A stretch of 64,000 bases of DNA, from NCBI GenBank assembly GCA_016699855.1, contig CP064988.1, positions 3,252,501 to 3,316,500 on the forward strand. Reading direction: 5' to 3'. The stretch's first letter is position 1. The number at the start of each line of letters is the position of its first letter. Positions 42,555 to 53,768 of this stretch are shown here, piece by piece. The stretch comes from Rhodospirillales bacterium. GTDB taxonomy: Bacteria > Pseudomonadota > Alphaproteobacteria > Reyranellales > Reyranellaceae. Under the pieces are notes generated by a model. That model saw only the letters and a list, made by a program, of their open reading frames with translations. It had not been told where the DNA came from and made no database searches. Both the position numbers and the translations under genes were made by a program.

Positions 42555-44343
42555 CTACAGGTCGACCTTGGAGATGCCCCACGTGATGTTGGGGATGTCC
42601 GGCATCTCGCGCCCGTCGTCGACGCCGATCTCGTCCTTGATCACGGCCTCGAGCTTGGCGTTCATCGCCATGATCGCGCCGGCGTTGGCGGCGCGGTCCA
42701 GCGCCAAGGTTGCGGGTCTCGCCGGGGTCGGTCTGGTGGTCGAACAGCTCGACGTCGTTGTGCCGGAACAGCTCGTCGATCGTGGTCGGCCGGTTGCGCT
42801 CGACCGGCGCGAAGTACCGGGTGAAGCGATAGCGGCCGTCGAACGCGCTGCGCACCGTGCCGCGCTTCTTGAGGTCCGGCTTGAATCCGGTCCGCTTGGC
42901 TTCCTCCATCGCGTTCTTGCCGGCGGCCATCGCCTTCAGCGCGAACTCGAACGCGCCGGCGTCGTTGGTGCCCAGCCCGCTGTAGGTGAACAGCGCCGCC
43001 TCGCGCGCCGCGTGCTTGCCCTGCGCGCCCGGCCGCGACAGCAGCGGCGCCAGATCCTTGCCCGGCAGCTTGCGTCCGGCGACCTCGGCGGCGCGCTCCG
43101 GCTTCAGCCCCGCCATGGAGAGGATCGTCGGCACGAGGTCGATGTGGCTCGTGAGCGAGGCGCAGGTCTGACCGCCCGCCACGTCGGGATGCACGATGTG
43201 CATCGGCAGGTGCAGCTCCTCCTCGTAGGCGAACGGCCCCTTGCCGCGCAGCCCGTGCGCGCCGGCCATCTCGCCGTGGTCGGAGGTGAACACGATGATC
43301 GTGCGCTGCGACAGGTTGAGCGCGTCGAGCTCGCGCTGCAGATCGGCGATCTGCTGGTCCACGGCGCGGATGCAGTTGACGTAGTAGTCGTTGAACCGCC
43401 GCCAGCGCTCCTCCTCGAGCGGGATGTTGCCCAGCACGTGGTCCCAGATCCGGTCGAACTCGCGGTGCGCCCCCGGGCGGCCCGGCGCGTCCAGCGGCTC
43501 CTTCAGGGTCGGCGCGACCGGCAGATCCCAAGTCGCCGCGTAGAGCTGGTGGGCGGGGGCGCGGGCGGCGTGCGACAACAACCTGCCATTGTCCTGGACG
43601 CGCTGGTCCGGCCGGTCGGTGTTGAAGTACATGATGTCGTGCGGGTTCACGAGGCTCATGTACATGCACCACGGCTTGCCCTCGTCGGCCATCGGCCGGC
43701 CCTTGGTGCGCAGCCAGTTGATGGCGCTCGCCGTCGTGAGGTGGTCGAAGCTGTAGCCGCCCAGCGTGTGGCCGATGACGTCGCCGGGCGAGAAGCAGTC
43801 GGCGAAGCCGTACTTCTCCATCTCCTCGGTGAGGAGCTTCTCGATCTTCTCGGTGTGGAACGCGCGGGAGAGGTGCCACTTGCCCTTGTACACCGTGTAG
43901 TACCCGGCCTTGCGCAGCATGTGGCCGACGGTCGGATTCTTCACCGGCAGGTCGCGCATCCACGGCACGTCGAGGTTCTCGAACATGCCGTTGTCCGGCG
44001 TCTGCAGACCGGAGATCAGCACCGAGCGCGACGACGTGCACATCGTCGCCGGGCAGTAGTGCGACGTGAACGTCGTGCCCGAGCGCATCAGGCGCTCGTG
44101 GCCCGGCAGCGACAGGCCCGTCGGCCATTTCGGGAAGTGGCGTTCCTGGTCGGTGAACACGAACACGATGTTGGGCGCGGACGCCGCGCGGCCGATCGCC
44201 GGCGCCGCCGGGGGCGCGCCGCTCTGCGCCCGCGCCTCGTGGACCGGTCCCAGGCCGGCCAGCGGCAGCGCCGCGACGCCCGCCGTCAACGCCATGAACT
44301 CGCGCCGCGACCGCGCCTCCGCGCCCTTCGCCTTCCCGCTCAT
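42555..44343 (-). pseudogene. Sulfatase family hydrolase with a late frameshift
   Basis: A Tat-type signal (RSRREFMALTAGVAALPLAGLG, about 11-32) leads a type I sulfatase domain. Metal and active-site regions are 'PNIVFVFTDQERH' (about 57-69), 'CTSSRSVLISG' with Cys102 as the possible formylglycine, 'GKWHLS' near 158 and 'VFTSDHGEMAGAHGLRGKG' near 345. The frame shifts at about 42705-42709 (one extra base in 'aaccttggcg'), and the true tail 'ALDRAANAGAIMAMNAKLEAVIKDEIG...NITWGISKVDL' is in the next frame, ending at 42555. In the uncorrected frame the protein runs on through the tRNA region. An assembly indel is likely. It would be a secreted sulfate- or phosphate-ester hydrolase of about 590 residues. 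Confidence 0.82.
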
Positions 44344-44410
44344 GCTCCGCCCTCCTCGATGCCCTGCCGGGCCGATCTCGTCCTCGAATCGTACTGGAAC
44401 CGCGCCGCCG

Positions 44411-45172
44411 TTAGAAGCGGTAGCCGCCGCCGACGATCGGTCCCGACATGTCCGCCTTGTAGAGGAACGCGCCGTTCCGGTACTTGTCGTAGAGATGGCG
44501 GTAGCCGACCTCGAACGTCATCCGGCCGCTCCGGTACTGCACGGTCCCCAGCGCCTGCCATGTCAGGTCGGAACCGCCGGCGCCCACGTCGAACGTCCCG
44601 CGAACCGCGAAATCGCCGCCCACCGGTATCCGCAGGGTCGCGCCGACGATGGCGTCGACCCAGCTCTCCGTCGTCTTCACGGCCAATAGCGGCGCCGCCT
44701 TCAGCTCCTGTCGCTGCGACCAGAACCGGCCGCCGACGAAGCCGTCGACCGTGATCGCCTTCTCGTCCTCGTAGAAGCGGTACGCCGCCGCCGCCGTCAC
44801 GGTCCACGACCGCAGATCGGCGCTGAGCTGCTGCACGAGCGGACCGTTGCGCGACTCCTTGGCGCCCAGATCCATGTACATGACGTCGAGGATCATGGCG
44901 TAGCGCTGGTAGCGCACCTCGGTCGCCATCATCATCCCGAAATCGAAATGGTTCATGATGTCGCTGAACGACGCGTCCACCTTGCTGGGCGGCAGGAGCG
45001 ATGTCGAGGCCACCTTTCCCTTGAGCCCGGCGGCCCAGAGGTACGGCGTGACGCGGACGCTCCAGCCCGGCGGCGTGGGCGAGGCGGGTTCCTGGGCCCG
45101 CGCGTCGAGCGCCGCCGACACCGCCGCCATCGCGGCGAGCATCGCGATCCCCCGCTTGCCAGCATATCGCAT
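44411..45172 (-). CDS. Outer-membrane beta-barrel protein
   Basis: A 253-residue protein with a signal peptide (MRYAGKRGIAMLAAMAAVSAALDARAQ) and alternating beta strands ending in aromatic residue Phe (GGGYRF), the usual signal for outer-membrane insertion. 'VRVTPYLWAAGLKGKVAS' near residue 40 and 'FEVGYRHLYDKYRNG' near 215 match uncharacterised porin-like proteins. No known substrate. It lies just downstream of an AraC regulator, which may control it, and upstream of the sulfatase, so the three may form a unit. Confidence 0.82.
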   Translation of the reverse strand: MRYAGKRGIAMLAAMAAVSAALDARAQEPASPTPPGWSVRVTPYLWAAGLKGKVASTSLLPPSKVDASFSDIMNHFDFGMMMATEVRYQRYAMILDVMYMDLGAKESRNGPLVQQLSADLRSWTVTAAAAYRFYEDEKAITVDGFVGGRFWSQRQELKAAPLLAVKTTESWVDAIVGATLRIPVGGDFAVRGTFDVGAGGSDLTWQALGTVQYRSGRMTFEVGYRHLYDKYRNGAFLYKADMSGPIVGGGYRF

Positions 45173-45315
45173 CGTGTCTCCGCGGACGCGTCGTCACCAA
45201 GGCGCGGCCGGGTCGCGCGGGCCGAAGATCCCGCCGCGGTCCATCGACCTCGCGGCGCGAAACTATGGACGGTGGCGCGCGGGCGCTATCCGTTCTGCGA
45301 CACGCCCTTCGATTT

Positions 45316-46400
45316 TCACCGCTGGGCCGGCGCGCGGCGCCGCGCGAGCGGGCGTCGGCGCGGCCACGCGCCGGGGTCCCCATGTCGAACCACGTCGCGA
45401 TCCGCGCTGGACGCGCCCGTTCGACCGTCCGCCGGCGCGTCTCGCTCGGCGTCTCCGCGAAAAGCGCGTGGTAGTTCACCGAGAACCGGCCGAGGTGCCA
45501 GAAGCCGTGCCGGATCGCGACGGTCGTGACGGTCTCGTCGATCACGGCGGGGTCGAGCAGATCCTCGCGCGCCGCCCGCAACGCGCGCAGTTGGAGGTAC
45601 TCCTTCGGCCCGACGCCGAGGACGTCGGCGAACGCCCGTTCCAGCGTCCGGCGCCCGATCCCCAGGGCGATGCAGATCCCGGTGATGTTGCGCGCCGGTT
45701 CCGCCGCGGCGTCGAGGAGGCCGTCCACCGCGCGGACGACGCTCATCGCGTTGGCGACCGGTCCGTCCTCGCGCCTCGCCGCGGCGGCTTCGACGCCGGC
45801 CATCAGCGTCGTCACATACCGGTCGGCCACGGCCCGTTCGACGTTGCGCCGCCAGACCGGATCGTCGAACAGCGCCGGAGTCCGGCGCGCGAAGGCGTCC
45901 ACCGCCGCCAGCGTGTCGGCCAGGGCCGCGCCGGCAGCGTCCGGCGGCGACGTCGCGAGGAAACCTCTCCGCCATGGCGGATCGCGCCTCGACAGGGCGG
46001 ACCATGCCCTCTGGAAATCGGCGCGGGGAAGCCGCAGCCCGATCCAGTCGATCCCGGCGCCCACCCGCGCGTCGGTGGATGTGCCGGCGTCGACGGCCAG
46101 CACCATCCCCTGCCGCACCGGGGCGCCCAGGACGCGCGCGCCGGCCGGCGTCCGGTTCGGGAACACCAGATTGACGGCGTCCGGCTGGAGCGTCGCGGCG
46201 AAGCGCATGTCGACGGTGAAATTGACACGCCGGATCGCGGCCCGATCCAACGGAAGGAGCCCGATCTCGCCCCGGAGGCGTCCCTGTCCGATCTGGACGT
46301 GTTGGCTGGAGGACGTCGGCAGGAAGGCGCTCAACGCCGCCTCGGAGAACCCGTCGAGCCGCGCGAACACCGGGCGCCGAGGTACCGCCAGCCCGCCCAT
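45316..46400 (-). CDS. AraC-family transcriptional regulator, 3' end uncertain
   Basis: The protein opens MGGLAVPRRPVFARLDGFSEAALSAFLPTSSSQHVQIGQGRL, an N-terminal domain like that of ligand-sensing AraC_binding_2 regulators. The helix-turn-helix pair is at about residues 230-320: 'ITGICIALGIGRRTLERAFADVLGVGPKEYLQLRALRAAREDLL' and 'TTVAIRHGFWHLGRFSVNYHALFAETPSETRRR'. Homology ends there, near 45425, but this frame has no stop until 44340, out of frame across the outer-membrane gene. The nearest stop in a neighbouring frame is at 45316, used here as the end. A small indel is likely. Confidence 0.75.
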
Positions 46401-46593
46401 GCCCGTGCCATCTCCTCGTTCGACGCTTCTCAGGCGGGAAGTATAGTCGCCGCGACCTCGGGTGTCGCCGCCTTCGCGACCCCTAACGCCCCGTCCCCGC
46501 GAGTCTCAACCGATTGTGAAACAACACGGAATTGTCGAATTTCAGCCTTGGCGGCGGCGATGGCCGCGGCACCCGATGGCGGCCGCGCCGGCG

Positions 46594-46621
46594 TTGACTC
46601 GGCGGCGGCGGTGCGTATATT
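46594..46621 (+). promoter_or_regulatory. Promoter of rplU-rpmA
   Basis: A -35 box TTGACT (46594-46599) and a -10 box TATATT (46616-46621) are separated by 16 bases. A small hairpin 'gggcgggccgagacccgcc' with a following T run (46638-46670) lies in the leader. The rest of 46401-46727 has no gene. Confidence 0.65.
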
Positions 46622-46727
46622 GCGCGCCGCGACGGAGGGCGGGCCGAGACCCGCCTTCGAACGTTTTTGGGGTACTCCGGCCACCGCCTTCGCGCGCCGC
46701 CGACCGCCCCCGGACAGGGTGATGACG

Positions 46728-47039
46728 ATGTATGCGGTGATTCGCACCGGCGGCAAGCAGTACCGCGTGGCCGCCGACGACGTGGTCCTGGTCGACCGCC
46801 TGACCGGCGAGGCCGGCACCTCGGTGGAGTTCGGCGACGTGCTCGCCGTTGGCGGCGAGGGCGGCCTCAAGGTCGGCGCGCCGACCGTGGCCGGCGCCAA
46901 AGTGACGGCGTCGATCGTCGAGCAGCACAAGGGCCGCACCATCCTCGTGTTCAAGAAGCGGCGCCGCCAGAACTCGCGGCGCAAGAACGGCCATCGTCAG
47001 CTCATGACGAAGGTCAAGATCGAGAGCATCGTCGCCTGA
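46728..47039 (+). CDS. rplU: 50S ribosomal protein L21
   Basis: A 103-residue protein, the usual L21 length. '[14 protein letters not shown]' and '[28 protein letters not shown]'-type C-terminus (here [21 protein letters not shown]) are diagnostic; this region binds 23S rRNA. A second ATG two codons upstream is possible. It is followed after 39 bases by rpmA, the conserved order. Confidence 0.97.
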   Translation: MYAVIRTGGKQYRVAADDVVLVDRLTGEAGTSVEFGDVLAVGGEGGLKVGAPTVAGAKVTASIVEQHKGRTILVFKKRRRQNSRRKNGHRQLMTKVKIESIVA

Positions 47040-47078
47040 GGCCTTCGCCCGGCGGCTTGGAATTCTGGAGTATCGGTC

Positions 47079-48558
<1,480 letters not shown>

Positions 48559-48575
48559 CCATGCGCGTTCATAGC

Positions 48576-48740
48576 CGGCACCGCGACCCCCCACCCCGGC
48601 CCTCCCCCACAAGGGGGGAGGGGGGAAGAGGGCATCGTGTCCACGTCGCCAGGACATCAGGAGTGGATGCACGCGCGATCGCGCGCCCGACCTCATGCTC
48701 CCTCCCCCCTTGTGGGGGAGGGTCGGGGTGGGGGGTGCCA
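48576..48740. repeat. Palindromic repeat pair between obgE and proB
   Basis: 'ccctcccccacaagggggga' and 'tccccccttgtgggggaggg' face each other about 110 bases apart, flanked by 'accccccaccccgg' and 'cggggtggggggt'. The gap 48559-48975 has no convincing gene besides this repeat. Confidence 0.65.
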
Positions 48741-48975
48741 CCGCGCCGCGCCGTGGACGGAGCGTCGCGATGACGACGCGCCGCGATACGCCGCCCGCGC
48801 TGCGCGTGGTCGCGCGCGGCGTGCGTTCGGTGGCGCCGACGTCGCATCTCGCCGCCGATGTGCCGCGACCTGTGCCGTCGCCGGATTCGCCGTCGCGCGC
48901 CGGGCGTGGCCCGCTTCCCCTCGCGCCGCGCACCGGCCGCGTCGACGACAACGCGCCCGCCGGGAGGCGGCGTCC

Positions 48976-50106
48976 GTGACCACGCGCGGCGACAGGCGTC
49001 TCGCCGGCGCCAGACGTCTCGTCCTCAAGATCGGCTCGTCGCTGATCGTCGACGAGGCGTCGGGCGCGGTGCGCCAGGACTGGCTCGACGCTCTGGCCGA
49101 CGACGTCGCGCGCCTGCGCGCCGCCGGCGCGGAGATCATCGTGGTGTCGTCCGGCGCCATCCGGCTGGGCCGCGCGCGGCTGGCGCTGCCGCGCGGCGCG
49201 CTGCGGCTGGAGCAGAAGCAGGCCGCCGCCGCCGTCGGCCAGATCGACCTCGCCGCCGCGTGGAGCCGCACGCTGGCGCGCCACGGCATCGTCGCCGCGC
49301 AGCTGCTGCTGACGCTGGAGGACAGCGAGTCGCGCGACCGCTACCTCAACGCGCGCCGCACGACGACCACGCTGCTGGAGCAGGGCGCGGTGCCGGTGAT
49401 CAACGAGAACGACACCGTCGCCACCGCCGAGATCCGCTTCGGCGACAACGACCGGCTTGCGGCGCGCGTGGCCGAGATGACCAGCGCCGACACGCTCGTC
49501 CTGTTCTCCGACATCGACGGGCTCTACAGCGCCGACCCGAGGCGCGATCCCGACGCGCGCTTCATCCCGGAGGTGCGCAAGCTCACGCCCGAGATCGAGG
49601 CGATGGCCGGCGTTGCGCAGAGCGAGCTCAGCAACGGCGGCATGGTCACCAAGCTGATGGCGGCGCGCATCGCCATGGCGGCGGGCTGCCGCATGGCGAT
49701 CGTCGACGGCCGCCCGGCGCATCCCTTGGCGGCGCTGCTCGACGGCGCGGCGCGCTGCACCTGGTTCCTGCCGGCGGCCAAGCCCGACGCCGCGCGCAAG
49801 CGCTGGATCGCCGGCACGCTCAAGCCCGCCGGCGCGCTGGTGGTCGACGACGGCGCCGCGCGCGCGCTGGGCGCCGGCAAGAGCCTGCTGCCGGCCGGCG
49901 TGGTGGCGGTCGAGGGCGAGTTCGCGGTCGGCGCGCCGGTGCTGGTGCGCGACAAGGCCGGCCGCACCCTGGCGCGCGGTCTCGTCGCCTACGCCGCCGA
50001 GGACGCCCGCCGCATCGCCGGCCGCAAGAGCGCCGACATCGAGGCCGCGCTGGGCTGGCGCGGCCCCGACGAGCTGATCCACCGCGACGACCTGGCGATG
50101 GCGTAG
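48976..50106 (+). CDS. proB: Glutamate 5-kinase
   Basis: A 376-residue enzyme that phosphorylates glutamate in the first step of proline synthesis. The amino-acid kinase domain shows '[14 protein letters not shown]' near residue 13, '[13 protein letters not shown]' near 54, '[28 protein letters not shown]' near 140 and '[20 protein letters not shown]' near 217. A C-terminal PUA domain follows ([29 protein letters not shown], near 287). Starts at a GTG. proA, often next to proB, is not adjacent. Confidence 0.96.
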   Translation: MTTRGDRRLAGARRLVLKIGSSLIVDEASGAVRQDWLDALADDVARLRAAGAEIIVVSSGAIRLGRARLALPRGALRLEQKQAAAAVGQIDLAAAWSRTLARHGIVAAQLLLTLEDSESRDRYLNARRTTTTLLEQGAVPVINENDTVATAEIRFGDNDRLAARVAEMTSADTLVLFSDIDGLYSADPRRDPDARFIPEVRKLTPEIEAMAGVAQSELSNGGMVTKLMAARIAMAAGCRMAIVDGRPAHPLAALLDGAARCTWFLPAAKPDAARKRWIAGTLKPAGALVVDDGAARALGAGKSLLPAGVVAVEGEFAVGAPVLVRDKAGRTLARGLVAYAAEDARRIAGRKSADIEAALGWRGPDELIHRDDLAMA

Positions 50107-50129
50107 CCGCCGGCGGACCACGTCCGCCC

Positions 50130-50400
50130 GCGCCGCTACGCCCTGGTATCGGTGTCCGTGGTCACGCGCCCGGCCGCGGTGCCGCTACGCCTTGGTGTCG
50201 GCTTCCTTGGTCACCCCGGAGCCGCCCGCGGGCGGCCTAAGCCTTGATGTCGGCTTCCTTCGTCGCCCGCAGAGCCGCCGTCCGGCGGCCTAAGCCTTGA
50301 TGTCGGCTTCCTTGGTCACCCCGGAGCCGCCTGCGGGCGGCCTACGCCTTGATGTCGGCTTCCTTGGTCACCCCGGAGCCGCCTGCGAGCGGCCTAAGCC
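50130..50400. repeat. Tandem copies of the 3' end of the adjacent binding-protein gene
   Basis: Units begin at about 50136, 50186, 50238, 50291, 50343 and 50395, a period of 50-53 bases. Each holds a version of the last codons of the binding-protein gene (VTKEADIKA on the minus strand), its stop codon, and a hairpin such as GCCGCCcgcaGGCGGC. The last unit is the true gene end; the others decay with distance. It occupies almost the whole gap 50107-50393. Confidence 0.85.
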
Positions 50401-51371
50401 TTGATGTCGGCTTCCTTGGTCACCCGCGCCCACTTCTCGATGTCCGAGCGGATGCGCTTGGCGAAGTCGGCGCGCGACTCGCCGCCGGCCTGCGCCGACT
50501 GCTCGGTCCAGATGCGGACCATCTTCTCGGTCTTCAGCGCCGCCACCACCTCGGTGTACATGCGCTCGACGATCGGCGCCGGCGTGCCCTTGATGGCCCA
50601 CAGCCCGTACCACGTCGCCACCTCCCAGCCCGGCACGCCGGCCTCGGCGGCCGTCGGGATATCGGGGAACTCGGTCACGCGCTTCTGCGTCGCCACGGCC
50701 AGGCCGCGCAGCTTGCCGGCCTTGATCTGCGACGCCGAGGTGCCCATGCCGTCGAACATCATGTCGACCTGGCCGGCCAGCAGGTCGTTCATCGCGGGGC
50801 CGGCGCCCTTGAACGGCACGTGCACGATGTTGGTCTTGGTCAGCAGCTTGAACAGCTCGCCGGCGTAGTGGTGCGCGGTGCCGGCGCCGGGCGAGGCGTA
50901 GTTCACCTTGCCGGGGTTCTTGCGCACGTAGTCGAGGAACTCGGCCATGGTCTTGACCGGCACCCGGGTGGGGTTGATCGACACCACCTGCGGCACCAGC
51001 GCCAGCATGGTGATCGGCTCGAACGCCTGCTCGAGGTCGTAGTCCAGCGTCTTGTAGATGTTGGGCGCGATGGTGTGGTGGGTGGCGCCGACGAAGAACA
51101 TGTAGCCGTCGGGCTTGGCCTTGGCCGCCAGCGAGGCGCCGAGCGTGCCGCCGGCGCCGCCCTTGTTGTCGATGATGACCTGCTGCTTGAGCTGCTCGCT
51201 GAGCTGGGCGGCGATCGGGCGGGCGAACACGTCGGTGCCGCCGCCGGCCGGGAACGGATTGAGGAAGGTGATCGGCCGTTCGGGCCATGCCTGCGCGCGC
51301 GCGATACCCGGGGCGGCGAGGAGGCCGGCGGCCCCGGCGACGGCGGCGCGGCGGCCCAGCTTGGTGGTCAT
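50394..51371 (-). CDS. Tripartite tricarboxylate transporter substrate-binding protein (Bug/TctC family)
   Basis: A 325-residue periplasmic protein. A Tat-like signal (LGRRAAVAGAAGLLAAPGIARAQ, about 5-27) precedes 'WPERPITFLNPFPAGGGTDVFARPIAAQLSEQLKQQVIIDNKGGAGGTLGA' near 29-80, the hallmark of Bug proteins. 'YASPGAGTAHHYAGELF' near 153 and 'VPFKGAGPAMNDLLAGQVDMMFD' near 180 line the ligand cleft. It binds a carboxylated ligand, unknown here. No TctA/TctB membrane genes are adjacent. Its 3' end has been duplicated in tandem. Confidence 0.93.
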   Translation of the reverse strand: MTTKLGRRAAVAGAAGLLAAPGIARAQAWPERPITFLNPFPAGGGTDVFARPIAAQLSEQLKQQVIIDNKGGAGGTLGASLAAKAKPDGYMFFVGATHHTIAPNIYKTLDYDLEQAFEPITMLALVPQVVSINPTRVPVKTMAEFLDYVRKNPGKVNYASPGAGTAHHYAGELFKLLTKTNIVHVPFKGAGPAMNDLLAGQVDMMFDGMGTSASQIKAGKLRGLAVATQKRVTEFPDIPTAAEAGVPGWEVATWYGLWAIKGTPAPIVERMYTEVVAALKTEKMVRIWTEQSAQAGGESRADFAKRIRSDIEKWARVTKEADIKA

Positions 51372-51557
51372 GGTCGTTGTCCCCCTAGGACGTTTTCATT
51401 GCGGGAGACATACCACATCATCAGCCGCCGCTGGAAGCGGCGGCGCGCCGGGGCGCGTCCGGCGGCTGGCGGAAGCGGGCCGGCGGTGCGCCTCGGCCGC
51501 TGGCGCGGCGTGCGGGATGGACGAGGGCGGGCGCGCGCCCGCCGCCGACGGGGCCGG

Positions 51558-52325
51558 TCAGCGGATCTCGACGTGCACGCAGCCGTTGCGCTCCTTCAGG
51601 ATCGTGCCGTTGTAGAGCGTCGAATTGGCGCCGGCGACCATGGTGGCGACCCGCACCTGCTCGGCGTCGGCCGGCCCGCCGATGTCGATCGCCTTGCCCT
51701 TCTGGTGCGGGCTGGTGCCGGGCCGCGCCACCTGCTGGCCGATGGCGCGCAGCTCGGTGACCATCGCCGCGTAGCGCGCGTCGCCGGTCATGGCGCCGAT
51801 CGTGTCGTAGCGCGCCCCCAGCCGCGTCCGCAGCTCGGCGGCGTAGGTGACGGTCCACATGTTGTCGATGATGCGCTGCTGGTCGGCGGCCGAGCGGTAG
51901 GCCGAGGTGCATTTGCTCTGCGCCGGCAGCAGCGGCGAGAGGATCATCCACGCCGTCTTGAGCTGCGGCGTGTTGAAGTTGACCCCGGCGTTGACCGGGC
52001 TGAGCGCCCAGCCGTTCATGAACTTGTGCGTCGTGCCGCCGGGCGAGATCACGCCGTCCGGCGTCTTCATGAACAGGCTCTGGAACTCCTTGATCCAGCC
52101 CACCGTGATGTCGTCGCAGACGCCGGTGGGCATGCGCGAGATCTCGCCGCGCGGCCCCAGCCCGGCGTAGCTCTGGCCGCGCAGCGGCACGCCCTCCCAG
52201 CTCGAGGTCTCGCGGATCGCCATCAGCTTGCCCTGCACGGCGCTCACGTCGGCGGCGCGGTTGGCGGCGCCGGGTCCGCCGACGGACCCGGACATCAGGA
52301 TCGGCGTGGGGGCGGTGATCGGCAT
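51558..52325 (-). CDS. M15-family D-Ala-D-Ala carboxypeptidase-like protein
   Basis: A 255-residue protein. The N-terminal third ('AADVSAVQGKLMAIRETSS') resembles a short peptidoglycan-binding helix bundle and 'MPTGVCDDITVGWIKEFQSLF' follows. The C-terminal half has the zinc peptidase set of VanY/M15 enzymes: 'CTSAYRSAADQQRIIDN' near residue 140, 'SPHQKGKAIDIGGPADAEQV' near 205 (His and Asp ligands) and 'GCVHVEIR' at the end (His ligand). It would cleave cell-wall peptides. No signal peptide is seen, so it may be an exported effector or phage-derived. Confidence 0.78.
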   Translation of the reverse strand: MPITAPTPILMSGSVGGPGAANRAADVSAVQGKLMAIRETSSWEGVPLRGQSYAGLGPRGEISRMPTGVCDDITVGWIKEFQSLFMKTPDGVISPGGTTHKFMNGWALSPVNAGVNFNTPQLKTAWMILSPLLPAQSKCTSAYRSAADQQRIIDNMWTVTYAAELRTRLGARYDTIGAMTGDARYAAMVTELRAIGQQVARPGTSPHQKGKAIDIGGPADAEQVRVATMVAGANSTLYNGTILKERNGCVHVEIR

Positions 52326-52397
52326 TGTGCATCTCCGTGTGAATACTCGCTCATTTTAGAGTCGAGCATCGCCACGGTCAAGCCGCCGCCGGCGCCG

Positions 52398-52742
52398 TCA
52401 GTCGCAGACCTCGAACGTGCCCGCCACCTTGGCGCCGATCGGGCAGATGATGCCGCCCCAGTGGTAGCCGGTCCGGCCGCGGAAGCGGATCTTGAACCAC
52501 GGGCTGCCGTTGTGGTCCGGCGCGTTCGACACCTCCAGCACCGTGATCGGCTCGCGCTCCGCCAGCGTCGCGATCGCCGCCGACCCCATGCCCGGGGCCG
52601 CCCGCACGATGCCGCCCCACGAGCGCGCCTCGAACGGGAAGCCGCCGGCCGGGCCCTGCGCGCCGGCGTCGCCGCCGGAGGCCCCGGCCGCGGCGAGTCC
52701 GATCGCGAGGAACGCCGCCGCCGCGCGTCGCTTGAGTGCCAT
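52398..52742 (-). CDS. Small secreted SH3-like domain protein
   Basis: A 114-residue protein with a signal (MALKRRAAAAFLAIGLAAAGASG) and a bacterial SH3-type fold: 'GIVRAAPGMGSAAIATLAEREPITVLEVSN' and 'GSPWFKIRFRGRTGYHWGGIICPIG'. Bacterial SH3 domains bind peptidoglycan or proteins in the periplasm. The protein ends in Cys-Asp, close to a second Cys in 'IICPIG', so a disulfide is likely. Specific role unknown. Divergent from the Cys-rich protein gene at 52923. Confidence 0.8.
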   Translation of the reverse strand: MALKRRAAAAFLAIGLAAAGASGGDAGAQGPAGGFPFEARSWGGIVRAAPGMGSAAIATLAEREPITVLEVSNAPDHNGSPWFKIRFRGRTGYHWGGIICPIGAKVAGTFEVCD

Positions 52743-52922
52743 CGTCGCCGCCTCTCCCGTGTCTTCGCTCCGGATATCTAGCCGCGCGCCACCGGCCGGC
52801 GCCAGACGATTGTCGGCGCGTCGGCCGCCGCGCGGAATCCGGGTTGAGCGGAACCCCGGAAGGTGGTGCGATGCCTCCGCGCGCGACGCCGTCGCCCGCC
52901 CGTATCCCGGGAGACCGCCCAC

Positions 52923-53318
52923 ATGGCGACGATCCAGCGCCTCGTCCTGTCCGTGCTGCTGGCGCTCGCCGCGGCGCTCGCGTCGATCCCCGCGTCGGCG
53001 CAGTACGATCCCGAGGCGCCGTGCGGACGCGACCAGTGGGGCCGGCCGCTGGCCTGCGCGCGGCCGCCCGCCAGCCAGAACCTCGAGGCCGCGTGCATCA
53101 CAACGGGCCGGCTCGAGAACTGCGTGCCCTACCACAAGAACTCGTGCGAGATCCGGGGCTTCGCGACGGCCTGCCGGCTCTACCAGATGGGCATGAACTG
53201 CTACGGCGGCGATCCCAACGTCTGCAACTATTACGTCACGCTGCTGCGCGCGAACACGTCCTGCCAGCTCGACCGCAACCAGCAGGCCTGCGCCTGGCTG
53301 CAACAGCAGCAATTCTGA
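52923..53318 (+). CDS. Small Cys-rich secreted protein, function unknown
   Basis: A 131-residue precursor. The signal MATIQRLVLSVLLALAAALASIPASAQ is followed by about 104 residues with ten cysteines (C in 'APCGRD', 'LACAR', 'EAACITT', 'ENCVPY', 'NSCEIRG', 'TACRLY', 'MNCYGG', 'NVCNYY', 'TSCQLD', 'QACAWL'). The even number and spacing suggest five disulfides and a compact periplasmic or extracellular protein. I recognise no family. The frame is open upstream, but the signal peptide places the start at 52923. Confidence 0.72.
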   Translation: MATIQRLVLSVLLALAAALASIPASAQYDPEAPCGRDQWGRPLACARPPASQNLEAACITTGRLENCVPYHKNSCEIRGFATACRLYQMGMNCYGGDPNVCNYYVTLLRANTSCQLDRNQQACAWLQQQQF

Positions 53319-53349
53319 CGCGGGGCGCTTCCGCCGACCCTGCCTCTCC

Positions 53350-53700
53350 GTCATTCCGAACTATTCGTCATTCCGCGTTATTCGTCATTCCGAGCTATTC
53401 GTCATTCCGAGCTATTCGTCATTCCGAGCGCAGCGAGGGATCTTTCCGCGGCGGAAGGATTCCTCGCCGCGCTTGGAATGACAGCGGGGTCGGTTCGACA
53501 ATGCGGTTGGCACGACAGCGCTTGGCCGTGGCGACGGCGCGGTCGTTGCGACAAGGCGGGCACGGCGGCGGCGTGGGGTCGTCGCGGCGGGGTGCCGCCG
53601 GATCCGTCGTCTCACCACCACATGTCATCCCGAGCATGGCGAGGGATCCAGGCACCGCTCCTGGATCCCTCGCCATGCTCGGGATGACAGGATGGTGCTC
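53350..53700. repeat. 17-bp tandem repeat running into palindromic repeats
   Basis: Four full copies of a 17-base unit (gtcattccgagctattc and variants) and a partial fifth occupy 53350-53426, leading into a palindromic repeat copy (53423-53480). A second, perfect hairpin with arms 'tcatcccgagcatggcgagg' and 'cctcgccatgctcgggatga' lies at 53624-53690. Degenerate 'gatgacagg' units follow. The gap 53319-53768 has no gene. Confidence 0.75.
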
Positions 53701-53768
53701 GCGATGACAGGGTGATCGTCGCGATGACGGCGAGGCGCGGCGCGACGCCGCTGCCACCGCCCGGCGGC

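Noticed and set aside
48770..48979. 69-codon frame between obgE and proB
   Set aside because: Arg/Pro/Ala-rich translation without a domain; it overlaps the proB start and repeat sequence.
50130..50400. CRISPR-like array (period about 52)
   Set aside because: The whole unit, not just a repeat, is conserved; there are no unique spacers, and each unit contains the end of the adjacent gene.
53350..53426. CRISPR or direct-repeat origin
   Set aside because: The 17-bp units are contiguous without spacers and derive from the edge of a dispersed palindrome.
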